From NCBI RefSeq assembly GCF_051195215.1, contig NZ_JBNAZM010000007.1, positions 86,073 to 150,072 on the forward strand: a stretch of 64,000 nucleotides of DNA. Reading direction: 5' to 3'. The position numbers were made by a program, and so were the translations under genes. Positions 33,993-40,726 of the stretch are shown here, piece after piece. Under the pieces are notes generated by a model. It had not been told where the DNA came from and ran no database searches. It saw only the letters and a program-made list of their open reading frames with translations. The first letter of the stretch is position 1. Every line of letters begins with the position of its first letter. The DNA comes from Arhodomonas sp051195215 (GTDB taxonomy: Bacteria; Pseudomonadota; Gammaproteobacteria; Nitrococcales; Nitrococcaceae).

Positions 33993-35068
33993 CACAGGAA
34001 CCCTCCCTGACCGGACTCCTCAAGGCGGATCTTGTTGCGCTGGTAGGCCTTGGTGGCGCGGGCTTTCTCGGAGCCCGTCAGAACATCACCGGCTTCGGCC
34101 ACGATCTCGTCGAGGACGTCCACGGACTGAGCCGATTCCATCTGCTCGATGTAGTGGTCGGCGTTCACGGCGCTGGGCTGGGCGTTGCCTTCGGTGCCCG
34201 GCCTGTTGGCAGCCGTGCTCTGCGGCGCGTCGGATTCGGGCGTGACATCCGCCGGCGGGGCGTCGTCGCCCTGTACCGCGTATTCGCCCGTGAGCACATC
34301 ATCGAGCGCCTGAGACTGGCCGCCCTCGGCCATGCCATCGAGCGTCGCGGCCGCGGCGAATTCCACCGACAGCGGCAGCACTTTGGACAGGCGCCGAATG
34401 GCGGTCTTGCGCCCCATCTGGGCGTAGTCGCTGATCCAGGGGTGGTCTTTGTTGTACTTCAGTGCATTCAGGTAGCCCTGGCTGCGGTCGCGGACCTGGT
34501 CGACCTCTTCGCGCGGGAGGAACTCGAACTGGTAGCCGCCATCGGGCATGTGCGCCACGGCGTAGAAACCAATGACCTCGCCGCGGCCCTGGAACGCGGG
34601 CTCGTGCTCGATGCGGGCGTCGGTGCCGAGCCGAAGGTGGAAGTGATCGGTTTCGTAGACCTCGTAGGCGAAGATCGTGGTAATGCGACCGGACCGGCGG
34701 GCGAGGTCGATCAACCCCTTGTAGCCGGGGATTACCTGAACCTCTTTGCGCTTCTCGCGGCCGTTCCAGAACGGCACGAGGTAGGCGTGCCCAAGCACCG
34801 TGTTGGGCTCCAGGCCCAGCTGCGAGCACTGGATCACCGCACCCATGAGCGAGGCCGTGTTGCACTCCATGAGCGCAGGCGTCGTTCGGATGGCATGCAT
34901 CGCGACCTTGAGCATACGGTCGGCGGTCATGTGCTTCGGCAGGGCTGCGGCAATTGCCGCCTTGTTGCCCTCGAAGAACTCCTGAACGTTGCCGCCGCCC
35001 ATATTCGCGATGGACGTGCTTTTCGCGCGCTGCTGGAGCTCGCGCATGCTGGTAGCTGTGGCTGCCAT
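33992..35068 (-). CDS. recT: RecT-family single-strand annealing protein
   Basis: 358-residue annealing recombinase. The RecT core spans about residues 20-225: IAAALPKHMTADRMLKVAMHA, SLMGAVIQCSQLGLEP, GHAYLVPFWNGREKRKEVQVIPGYKG (only in part quoted here) and DYAQMGRKTAIRRLSKVLP. An acidic, probably disordered tail holds a second small domain at the C-terminus. The second of two adjacent ATGs (35068) has the better spacing to AAGGAGGA. It overlaps the RecE-type nuclease stop, so exonuclease and annealase are produced together as in Rac RecET. Confidence 0.95.
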   Translation of the reverse strand: MAATATSMRELQQRAKSTSIANMGGGNVQEFFEGNKAAIAAALPKHMTADRMLKVAMHAIRTTPALMECNTASLMGAVIQCSQLGLEPNTVLGHAYLVPFWNGREKRKEVQVIPGYKGLIDLARRSGRITTIFAYEVYETDHFHLRLGTDARIEHEPAFQGRGEVIGFYAVAHMPDGGYQFEFLPREEVDQVRDRSQGYLNALKYNKDHPWISDYAQMGRKTAIRRLSKVLPLSVEFAAAATLDGMAEGGQSQALDDVLTGEYAVQGDDAPPADVTPESDAPQSTAANRPGTEGNAQPSAVNADHYIEQMESAQSVDVLDEIVAEAGDVLTGSEKARATKAYQRNKIRLEESGQGGFL

Positions 35069-35919
35069 CATTCCTCCTTGAGGTAAGCGGACAGGGAGAC
35101 GATTTCGATTGCGCTGGAGTAGCCAGGCCAGTGCCCAGTGCGCCGGCATTCGGCGTAGGCGTTGAGGTTGCGACGGAACATCCGGTGACCGGCGGCCTTG
35201 GAGTCCTCGTCGAGCATCACGGCGCTCGCGGCGTACGGATATTCGGTCTCGACTGCGACGAACACGAAGCCGAGCACGGGGCGCCCGGCGGCCTTGGCCC
35301 AGCCTTCGGTGTACATCGCGTCCTGCTGCTGGTAGCCCTTGCGCCCGATCTGCCTCGCGAACTCGTGGGGGGCCGCACTGGAGTAGGTTTTGACGTCGAG
35401 GAGGATGTCCCCGGCGCGAAAGCTCGCGACGTAGTCGGGGCGGACCTTGCAGCGCTCGCCGGTGGCCTCGTCGATCCAGAATGCGGATTGCTCAGCGCCG
35501 CCGGCGCCAGCCGACAGAGCCTCGGCGACGTCCGGGATACCCATGACCGACTCCCGCATCCGCTGCGCCATGTCGTACTGATCCGCGGTGATAGCGATCT
35601 GGTCCGGGTGGTCCGCGACGAAGTCTTTCCAGACCTTCGTGTTCTTGTTCACCGCGGGCCCTACGACGTAACGCTCGTCCAGTGCGTTCGGCTCGAGGAT
35701 GGCGCAGTGCGCGAGCGTGCCCTCGAGCTGCCCGGCCCGCGACTTCTCCAGTGGCCGCCTTGGGTCGAGGCGGCACCCGTAGTAGATCGCCGGCGCCTGG
35801 CCGACCAGAAGCAGACCGGTATTCGAGATGCCCGGGGCCTTGTGATAGGCCTCGTTGCTAAGCTCGGGAAATACCCCGGTGGCGTTATCAACCGGAAACA
35901 GCTGGTTGGCTGTGCTCAT
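35068..35919 (-). CDS. RecE/YqaJ-like PD-(D/E)XK exonuclease (DUF3799)
   Basis: 283-residue nuclease of the PD-(D/E)XK superfamily, DUF3799/RecE-C type. Catalytic signatures are GTLAHCAILEP near residue 68 (the His/Glu motif I), VRPDYVA...ILLDVKTYSSA near 157-178 (D...DxK) and GYQQQDAMYTEGW (QxxxY). It should degrade one strand of duplex ends and hand the product to the RecT partner encoded immediately after it. ATG at 35919 overlaps the upstream gene. Confidence 0.9.
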   Translation of the reverse strand: MSTANQLFPVDNATGVFPELSNEAYHKAPGISNTGLLLVGQAPAIYYGCRLDPRRPLEKSRAGQLEGTLAHCAILEPNALDERYVVGPAVNKNTKVWKDFVADHPDQIAITADQYDMAQRMRESVMGIPDVAEALSAGAGGAEQSAFWIDEATGERCKVRPDYVASFRAGDILLDVKTYSSAAPHEFARQIGRKGYQQQDAMYTEGWAKAAGRPVLGFVFVAVETEYPYAASAVMLDEDSKAAGHRMFRRNLNAYAECRRTGHWPGYSSAIEIVSLSAYLKEE

Positions 35920-36164
35920 GCCGCAGCGCCTCCGTCGCCGGGACCGCCACCGGGCAACACGGAATGCCCGTACTGGTGGTGCCGCCGCGGGCGCTTCTCG
36001 ACGGTCTCGTTGCCGTGCGCCGTCTCCATGCGGCCATCGCGGCCCGGGACAACCTGGTAGCCCGCCCGCCGAACCTGGAACACAGTGTGGTGCCCCGCTG
36101 CTGGCAGGATCGTGATGCTGGCGCTCATCGGTTCGTTGGCGCTGCGGTTGAGGTTCATGGCCAT
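35916..36164 (-). CDS. Small phage protein, unknown
   Basis: 82-residue protein with a strand-rich N-terminus (SASITILPAAGHHTVFQVRRAGYQVVPG) and a His/Gly-rich tail. ATG 36164 or 36158 follows AAGGAGGAC. It overlaps the nuclease start by 4 bp. No family recognised. Confidence 0.55.
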   Translation of the reverse strand: MAMNLNRSANEPMSASITILPAAGHHTVFQVRRAGYQVVPGRDGRMETAHGNETVEKRPRRHHQYGHSVLPGGGPGDGGAAA

Positions 36165-36209
36165 GTCCTCCTTACGTTCTCCACTCCGGGCGAAACCCGC
36201 CGTATGCGA

Positions 36210-36300
36210 CCCACTGGTCAGCCGGCTACGGGCTGAGGGGGGTGCGGTGACGGGACTGCGCGGCGACCCGTAACCGGCTGGCCAGTGGGCGGCCGGTTAC
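36210..36300. repeat. Long imperfect inverted repeat in the P_L operon
   Basis: In the only gap of the P_L operon (36165-36415) the 23-base arms at 36210-36232 and 36267-36289 pair at 21 of 23 positions around a 34-base loop. A second, competing pairing joins GTAACCGGC (36270-36278) and GCCGGTTAC (36292-36300). In RNA from P_L this would give mutually exclusive hairpins. There is no T-run after either. The region has no convincing gene; its role is unknown. Confidence 0.75.
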
Positions 36301-36415
36301 GCCGGCCAGTCGGGTGAACATCCCGGATTCGTGCGGTCCACCGCGCACCTCAAGCATCACCGGTTTAGCCGCAGTGATTCGGGGTGCGAGCCCGTAGTCG
36401 CCTCCAGCCGTGGAG

Positions 36416-36643
36416 TCAGGCCGCCTGGTGCGGGCGGCAGGTTTCACACTCACCGAGGTCCAGCATTTCCCGGATCGTCTCGATGGGGTGGCGCTCGATA
36501 TGGCCCGGCATGCCACCCTGTTCGTTGATCAGTTCGACGATCTCGGCCGGGATGCCACGGTCAGCGCAGACCGCAACGCAGTGGCCGCATGAAGCGATGA
36601 AGGCGTATCCGTAGTCGCGTTGGGGCTGCTCTTTACGCTGCAT
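36416..36643 (-). CDS. Small putative zinc-binding phage protein
   Basis: 75-residue protein with two Cys pairs, CGHC near residues 19-22 and CETC near 68-71, likely binding zinc. It also has the helix PAEIVELINEQGGMPGHIERHPIETIREML. ATG at 36643 follows GAGGAGAGCAACG and overlaps the upstream gene by 11 bp. Function unknown. Confidence 0.65.
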   Translation of the reverse strand: MQRKEQPQRDYGYAFIASCGHCVAVCADRGIPAEIVELINEQGGMPGHIERHPIETIREMLDLGECETCRPHQAA

Positions 36644-36851
36644 CGTTGCTCTCCTCTTGCAGATAGCGGCCCGCGAACTCCTGGGGCGTCAGATCCTCCC
36701 GGCCCATGGTCTCGATAACCGTCTCCAGGTAGCTCAGCTGGTACGCCAAGCGCTCGACCGTTTCTCGGGACCCGGTGTAACGGGTCTCGGCGCGTTGCCT
36801 GGCGTGAGCAGTGATTTGGTCCGCAGCGCTCATGCGGTGGTGTGTCCTCAT
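36633..36851 (-). CDS. Small helical phage protein
   Basis: 72-residue protein (MSAADQITAHARQRAETRYTG after a short MRTHHR start). Start ATG 36851 begins 3 bases after the upstream stop codon; ATG 36833 is the alternative. A longer in-frame reading upstream overlaps the neighbouring gene and is discounted. Unknown function. Confidence 0.55.
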   Translation of the reverse strand: MRTHHRMSAADQITAHARQRAETRYTGSRETVERLAYQLSYLETVIETMGREDLTPQEFAGRYLQEESNDAA

Positions 36852-36853
36852 TA

Positions 36854-37117
36854 CTACTGATACGGCCAGATCAGGCCGTCGGTGTAGCCCGTGAGGTACA
36901 CGCTGTACCCGTTGCCACTCCCCGCGTGCGGGTCGATCAGCGACTTGCCGTAGCGCTCGAGATCGCGGCGCAGGGCCCGCTTGTAGAAATCCCAGCTCTG
37001 CGGGCGGACGATCCATGAGCACACCCGAATGATGTCGTCGACGTCCTCGCCGACCATCGCGTAACGGTTCGGTGCGAACTGCTGAGGTACGTGGTGGATC
37101 TCGGTGCTGGTGCTCAT
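36854..37117 (-). CDS. First gene of the P_L operon, unknown
   Basis: 87-residue protein (MVGEDVDDIIRVCSWIVRPQSWDFYKRAL...) with no recognised motif. It is the first gene after promoter P_L, in the place where lambda encodes N, but it is not Arg-rich at its N-terminus and shows no N-like motif. ATG at 37117 follows GGAGGCGAGGG. Confidence 0.6.
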   Translation of the reverse strand: MSTSTEIHHVPQQFAPNRYAMVGEDVDDIIRVCSWIVRPQSWDFYKRALRRDLERYGKSLIDPHAGSGNGYSVYLTGYTDGLIWPYQ

Positions 37118-37155
37118 CCCTCGCCTCCGGTGCGTTTCGTTCAGCGTTGGGACGA

Positions 37156-37184
37156 ATAGTAGTGATGCTATTATTTGGTGTCAA
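37156..37184 (-). promoter_or_regulatory. Promoter P_L (leftward early)
   Basis: On the minus strand TTGACA (37184-37179), a 17-bp spacer and TACTAT (37161-37156) form a near-consensus sigma-70 promoter. Its -10 box is covered by operator O_L1 and its -35 box by O_L2. The start would be near 37149, about 30 nt upstream of the first early gene. Confidence 0.85.
37157..37173. promoter_or_regulatory. Operator O_L1
   Basis: TAGTAGTGATGCTATTA, a 17-bp near-palindrome related to O_R1 (TAGTAGCACAGCTATTA) at 14 of 17 positions. It covers the -10 box of P_L. Its centre, 37165, is 25 bp from the O_L2 centre. Confidence 0.8.
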
Positions 37185-37198
37185 TAGCCATGCTAATA
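37182..37198. promoter_or_regulatory. Operator O_L2
   Basis: CAATAGCCATGCTAATA, with the TAGC-N3-GCTA core shared by the phage operators, overlaps the -35 box of P_L. The same outer bases recur in O_R2 read on the minus strand. Confidence 0.75.
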
Positions 37199-37315
37199 TT
37201 GGCTGGAGAAAGCAGCCGCCGGATGGCGGGCAGGCGCAGGAATCCGCCGGCGCAGAGATCAATCGGGGCCGATCGCGTTTGCGGATAGCGCTTGTGCAGC
37301 GACAGGAAGCAGGCG

Positions 37316-37346
37316 TTGACAGAGATTATCACGTATTGTGATAATC
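37316..37346 (+). promoter_or_regulatory. Toxin-antitoxin promoter with embedded palindromic operator
   Basis: TTGACA (37316-37321), an 18-bp spacer and GATAAT (37340-37345) form the promoter. A perfect palindrome with 9-bp arms GATTATCAC (37324-37332) and GTGATAATC (37338-37346) fills the space between and across the boxes. It is the expected autoregulatory site of the antitoxin. The toxin ATG is at 37352, only 6 bases past the -10, so the transcript is predicted to be leaderless. Confidence 0.8.
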
Positions 37347-37351
37347 GATGC

Positions 37352-37609
37352 ATGCACAAAATCACTTACAAGAAGTCGGCGATCAAGGGGTTGCGCAAGA
37401 TGCCGGCGAAACAGCAGCGTCAGCTTCGAGAAGCGCTGGAACGCTTGGCGCAGGACCCGCAGCGCACTGATCTGGATACCCGGAAGCTGCGAGGCCGGAG
37501 CGGCTTCCGGCTCAGAGTGGGCGGGTGGCGAGCTATATACAGAGTCGAGGATGGTGAATTGGTGATTCTGGTGCTGGACATCGGCCCCAGGGGAGACGTG
37601 TACAAATGA
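37352..37609 (+). CDS. RelE/ParE-superfamily toxin
   Basis: 85-residue small basic protein (MHKITYKKSAIKGLRKMP, RLAQDPQRTDLDTRKLRGRSG, FRLRVGGWRAIYRVED) with the RelE fold pattern and the conserved Arg before the IYRVEDGELVILVLDIG strands. It is likely an mRNA interferase or gyrase poison; the family cannot decide which. It precedes its antitoxin (reversed, higBA-like order) and overlaps it by 4 bp. ATG at 37352 has no Shine-Dalgarno sequence, in line with a leaderless mRNA. Confidence 0.9.
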   Translation: MHKITYKKSAIKGLRKMPAKQQRQLREALERLAQDPQRTDLDTRKLRGRSGFRLRVGGWRAIYRVEDGELVILVLDIGPRGDVYK

Positions 37610-37992
37610 GCGCACAGATCATTGAGCGAGAAGGGCGGCCGGAGTACGCGGTCATCCCGTATGACGAGTACCAGGACCTGTTGCGGAAGGCTGAAGAGCT
37701 GGATGACGTTACCGCCTTCGACCGCGCGACACGCGAGTTGGAAGAAGGGCGCGACGAGGTGGTGCCGGGCGACGTGGTGGATCGGTTGCTGGCCGGGGAG
37801 AATCCCGTCAAGGTTTGGCGCGAACACCGCCGGCTGACCCAGACGGAACTGGCCGAGCAGGCTGGCGTGTCACAGTCGTACGTAGCCATGATCGAGCGCG
37901 GTGACCGGACCGGGCGCGTCGATGCGTTACGAAAGATCGCCGGCGTGCTCGAGGTGGACCTGGACGACTTGCTGGAGGAGTCGCCGTCATAA
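37606..37992 (+). CDS. Antitoxin with Phd-like N-terminus and XRE helix-turn-helix
   Basis: 128-residue protein. Residues 1-60 (REGRPEYAVIPYDEYQDLLRKAEELDD) resemble the N-terminus of prevent-host-death type antitoxins; residues about 68-125 are an XRE helix-turn-helix (LTQTELAEQAGVSQSYVAMIERG). It should neutralise the upstream RelE-type toxin and repress the operon through the palindrome at 37324-37346. ATG overlaps the toxin stop, so synthesis is coupled. Confidence 0.9.
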   Translation: MSAQIIEREGRPEYAVIPYDEYQDLLRKAEELDDVTAFDRATRELEEGRDEVVPGDVVDRLLAGENPVKVWREHRRLTQTELAEQAGVSQSYVAMIERGDRTGRVDALRKIAGVLEVDLDDLLEESPS

Positions 37993-38023
37993 ACACGCGG
38001 TTCGGGGACACTGAGGTGTAGGC

Positions 38024-38326
38024 ATGAGCACACCAGACACCGGCCCGATTCACCCGGGCGAGCATCTAGCGGAGTACCTGGAAGAGTTCGGCATTAGCCA
38101 GTACCGGCTGGCCAAGGACATCAGCGTGCCGCCGCGCCGGATAAACGAGATCATCAAGTGTGAGCGGGGCATCACCGCGGACACGGCGCTGCGGCTGGGG
38201 CGCTACTTCGGCACGAGCGCGGAGTTCTGGTTGAATCTCCAGAGTCATTATGAACTTGAGCGCGCTATGGCTCAGTTGGGGGGGGGGGGGATCGCTTGGA
38301 CTTGGAGGTGCATAGAACGGTGGTGA
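38024..38326 (+). CDS. HigA-family antitoxin-like protein, altered C-terminus at a poly-G tract
   Basis: 100-residue reading with a typical HigA start (IHPGEHLAEYLEEFGISQYRLAKDI) and core (RINEIIKCERGITADTALRLGRYFGTSAEFWLNLQ). After YELERAMAQL it runs into 13 consecutive G residues (38278-38290), and the tail becomes GGGGIAWTWRCIERW. With 11 or 14 Gs the next frame would give a HigA-like ending, GDRLDLEVHRTVVSG, stopping at 38334. So this is either a slippage-switched gene or a frameshift. No HigB partner is adjacent. Confidence 0.75.
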   Translation: MSTPDTGPIHPGEHLAEYLEEFGISQYRLAKDISVPPRRINEIIKCERGITADTALRLGRYFGTSAEFWLNLQSHYELERAMAQLGGGGIAWTWRCIERW

Positions 38327-38334
38327 GCGGCTGA

Positions 38335-38405
38335 CCGACCTGGTTGCGGTGTGCCGCGCGCTGGGGTTCGCGCTCTCGGCGAGGCCGCGAGGTAGGGCGC
38401 TGTAA
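38335..38405 (+). pseudogene. Possible remnant of a regulator C-terminus
   Basis: Just after the HigA-like gene, one frame reads ERLTDLVAVCRALGFALSARPRGRAL before a TAA near 38405. This resembles the end of an XRE/HipB-type regulator but has no start codon (a TAG precedes it). It may be the decayed tail of another antitoxin, or chance. Confidence 0.3.
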
Positions 38406-38410
38406 AAGAG

Positions 38411-38430
38411 AACCCGCCGGGTGGCGGGTT
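38411..38430 (-). terminator. Terminator of the leftward cI operon
   Basis: AACCCGCC (38411-38418) and GGCGGGTT (38423-38430) form an 8-bp perfect stem with a 4-nt loop. On the minus strand CTCTTTTAC follows, a weak U-tract. It lies 25 bp after the DUF1828 gene, so it ends leftward transcription from cI; it may also stop the rightward toxin-antitoxin transcript. Confidence 0.75.
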
Positions 38431-38454
38431 GAGGGTGATGGGATCGGGCGTCTG

Positions 38455-39219
38455 CTAGTGCGACCGTATAGCCGAGACCACGGGGGCGTGCCTGATTAGC
38501 GCACTCATCTGCATAACCCGGGCGACCGTCGCCAAGATGGCAGTTTCCTCGCGAGCGCGCTGTGCATCCGAACGATCATCCATGATGACCAGAATGGGCC
38601 GTTCGTCGTCGCCGTTGGCTACGTCTAAGACCTTGCGAAGCTCAGCGCCCGTCTTCTGGGAAGAAGGGCGCACTGCGTCCACCAGAGTGTCGCCATGCAG
38701 GAAGTCGAACTTGCGCGGTGAGCCTGACGCACCATACGCAGATATGTCGCGAGTGATCGTTAAGTCAGGTTTCCAGGCGCGCAAGTGGACTTCTACCTCG
38801 TCGATGAACACGTGGTCATGATCGGTAAGGCCGCGATGCTCCACCTCCCACTCGCATACCGCATGCATGAAGTATCCGAACTGCTCGATTCCAGACGCGA
38901 GGTCGTCAGAATACAGCTGGGTGCGCACGTCGCCGCGCTCTTCAAGCGATAGATGCAACTTCTCACAAAGGTCACGCAGCCCCCGCCAGCGGCGGCGATC
39001 ATCAAGCGGGAAGCCAAGCCCCATAAGATGCATGAGCGTGTCGCCATTGTCGCTCAGCTCCACAACCTGGGGGGCGTGAGGCACAGCGTACAGAGTGAAT
39101 GCCTCCCCATCCGGGAAGTGGAAAGGCGTATCGAGCGCATACACTGGACCGCGCCGCGATGCGCTTCGTACTTCGCGGCAGCGAAAACCAAGATTTCGTA
39201 TCAGCGCTTCGCAGTTCAT
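38455..39219 (-). CDS. DUF1828-domain protein in the cI operon
   Basis: 254-residue protein. The N-terminal 90 residues match DUF1828 (ALDTPFHFPDGEAFTLYAV, VVELSDNGDTLMHLMGLGF), a family often followed by a DUF1829-like domain, here the helical and acidic C-terminal half (FDFLHGDTLVDAVRPSSQKTG). Function is unproven; relatives occur on mobile elements. ATG at 39219 overlaps the upstream partner's stop (ATGA). Its base composition is lower in G+C than the surrounding structural genes, suggesting separate acquisition. Confidence 0.75.
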   Translation of the reverse strand: MNCEALIRNLGFRCREVRSASRRGPVYALDTPFHFPDGEAFTLYAVPHAPQVVELSDNGDTLMHLMGLGFPLDDRRRWRGLRDLCEKLHLSLEERGDVRTQLYSDDLASGIEQFGYFMHAVCEWEVEHRGLTDHDHVFIDEVEVHLRAWKPDLTITRDISAYGASGSPRKFDFLHGDTLVDAVRPSSQKTGAELRKVLDVANGDDERPILVIMDDRSDAQRAREETAILATVARVMQMSALIRHAPVVSAIRSH

Positions 39220-39707
39220 AGACCTAGCCCTCCATCGTCTGGGGCTAAGGGGTCCTCGTACTCAAAGTCTAGCCTGAGGTTTCCGTGCCGGGCGAATCGG
39301 CACAGCCACTGCCAATGGTGGGCGCAATCATATTTCGAGATGCAGGCTCTCACCACCCCAGAGGGTCGCTCGTCGAGGACATGTAGGTGCGGGCCGTATA
39401 CATCTGGTCTGCCTCTTCCGTTGCTATGAGAGCGCTTAGCGCGCGGGCAGACCTCCAATTGGAGAAGGCGCATCCGCTGACCACGATGGAGGTACAGCAA
39501 CGTGAACAGATCCTTGCACTCATCCGCCACGATAGGTGCACGCCTTCTCATCTCGAACCTGAGGCCCGGAATGGTAACGTCGTCTTCGTCAAGCACCGGA
39601 GTAGACCATTGGTAAAAGTGGCTGTTGTTTGGCTGTTCGCGCCAACGCAATGGACCTCGCACAACCTTGCTTGTGCGGAGCAGCCGCCTGAGCTCGTCAT
39701 CCGTCAT
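39216..39707 (-). CDS. Unknown partner of the DUF1828 gene
   Basis: 163-residue protein (MTDDELRRLLRTSKVV..., RFEMRRRAPIVADECKDLFTLLYLHRG, CAHHWQWLCRFARHGNLRLDFEYEDPL). The W/F/H-rich middle suggests a compact beta fold of the kind grouped as DUF6978 in mobile-element cassettes; this match is from memory and weak. It overlaps both a 38-residue upstream ORF and the DUF1828 gene by 4 bp, so the cassette is tightly coupled. Confidence 0.65.
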   Translation of the reverse strand: MTDDELRRLLRTSKVVRGPLRWREQPNNSHFYQWSTPVLDEDDVTIPGLRFEMRRRAPIVADECKDLFTLLYLHRGQRMRLLQLEVCPRAKRSHSNGRGRPDVYGPHLHVLDERPSGVVRACISKYDCAHHWQWLCRFARHGNLRLDFEYEDPLAPDDGGLGL

Positions 39708-39820
39708 GTGCCCGCCGCTTGCTCGTCAATAGCTTCCTTTGCTCCTACACCTCCACGCCGCCCCCAGACCACGCGCCCAATGAAGTGGGCGGTGTTCAGT
39801 TGGGCCCAGGGGTCAGGCAT
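39704..39820 (-). CDS. 38-residue ORF sharing the CI C-terminal signature
   Basis: Starts ATG 39820 after GGAAAGGA and overlaps the next gene in ATGA. It reads MPDPWAQLNTAHFIGRVVWG, then a basic/acidic tail. FIGRVVW matches VIGRVVW at the end of the CI repressor, and the DNA of the two shares an exact 15-mer (GGGCGCGTGGTCTGG). It is either a small coupled gene or a relic of a second repressor. Nothing else is evident in 39821-39943. Confidence 0.45.
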   Translation of the reverse strand: MPDPWAQLNTAHFIGRVVWGRRGGVGAKEAIDEQAAGT

Positions 39821-39943
39821 TCCTTTCCGCTCGCGCCCGAGGCGAGTCCGCCGGGATCACGTCATCGGACCCACACGCCGGGCGTTTGGCCGATGTCGCC
39901 GTGTCTGCGCGCATGCATGTGCACATGACGGCCGCCCCGGCTG

Positions 39944-40696
39944 TCAAAACTCCTCGCTCGACCCGTCCGCGTATACCACCTTCTGGAGTTGGAACGACAC
40001 CGTAATGTTGTCGATGGAGGCGTTTCGCAGCGCCTTGTCCCGCTCGCCGAAGGGGTTGTACCCCGTCGCCCCGCGCCATAGCCAGGTTGTCCCAGCTTCC
40101 CGAGGGGTGTTGTCTTTCAGGCGCAGCTTGGTGATGGTGTCGCCGAGCATGTCACGAAGGACAAGCATGCCACGGAATGCTCGAAGGTCGCGCCCCAGAG
40201 CGTTGCTCATTTGGAGCTCCAAGTAGATGTGCTCATCGGGATTCGACGACCGCTGCAGATCCATGTCCCGATACTCCTTTGCGACAAGCTTCACCGGCAG
40301 AGTCGGGCCAATGGTTGGCGTCGACGCCGATGAAGACTCCGACGCCGACGGTTCTGGCTGTTCGCGATCTAGCGGGGGCGTGTCATCAGTGAAGGGATCG
40401 CCCAAAGAGAAGCCGGACCAGGCATCTGCCATGGCGGCACGCAGCTCGTATTTGAGATGCTCGCGGCCCGCAAAATAGCCCACCGCAATGCCTATGGCCA
40501 AACCGATTACCAATGGGAGTGCAACGCCGCGGTGGTTGGCACGAACAGCCGGTCGTGCTGGCCGGCTCGATGTCGACGGCATTGCGCTGGCGCCTTGCGC
40601 TCCGACCTTGTTATACGCCCGCTTGCAGCTTGGGCACTGCCACTCGGGCGCATCGTCTGTCTCTTGGCGGCTATAGCCGCATGCTGGGCATTCCAT
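39944..40696 (-). CDS. Zinc-ribbon, single-TM membrane protein
   Basis: 250-residue protein with an N-terminal zinc ribbon (C3, C6, C21, C24), a basic linker and one membrane helix (LPLVIGLAIGIAVGYFAG, about 60-77). A Ser/Pro-rich spacer and a C-terminal strand-rich domain (DEHIYLELQMSNALGRDLRAF...) follow. The layout, cytosolic zinc ribbon plus external domain, suggests a sensor or anchor. It lies in the cI operon, in a position comparable to lambda rexB, although no homology to RexB is visible. Confidence 0.65.
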   Translation of the reverse strand: MECPACGYSRQETDDAPEWQCPSCKRAYNKVGAQGASAMPSTSSRPARPAVRANHRGVALPLVIGLAIGIAVGYFAGREHLKYELRAAMADAWSGFSLGDPFTDDTPPLDREQPEPSASESSSASTPTIGPTLPVKLVAKEYRDMDLQRSSNPDEHIYLELQMSNALGRDLRAFRGMLVLRDMLGDTITKLRLKDNTPREAGTTWLWRGATGYNPFGERDKALRNASIDNITVSFQLQKVVYADGSSEEF

Positions 40697-40726
40697 AGGT
40701 CACCCCCTCCGTTGCCCCGCCGTGCC

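Noticed and set aside
36226..36516. 96-residue minus-strand frame over the inverted repeats
   Set aside because: It lacks a ribosome site, reads through the hairpin arms and overlaps a better zinc-binding gene in another frame.
36854..37117. Lambda N-type antiterminator as first P_L gene
   Set aside because: The position fits, but the protein lacks the Arg-rich N-terminal motif, and no boxB-like hairpin was found just downstream of P_L.
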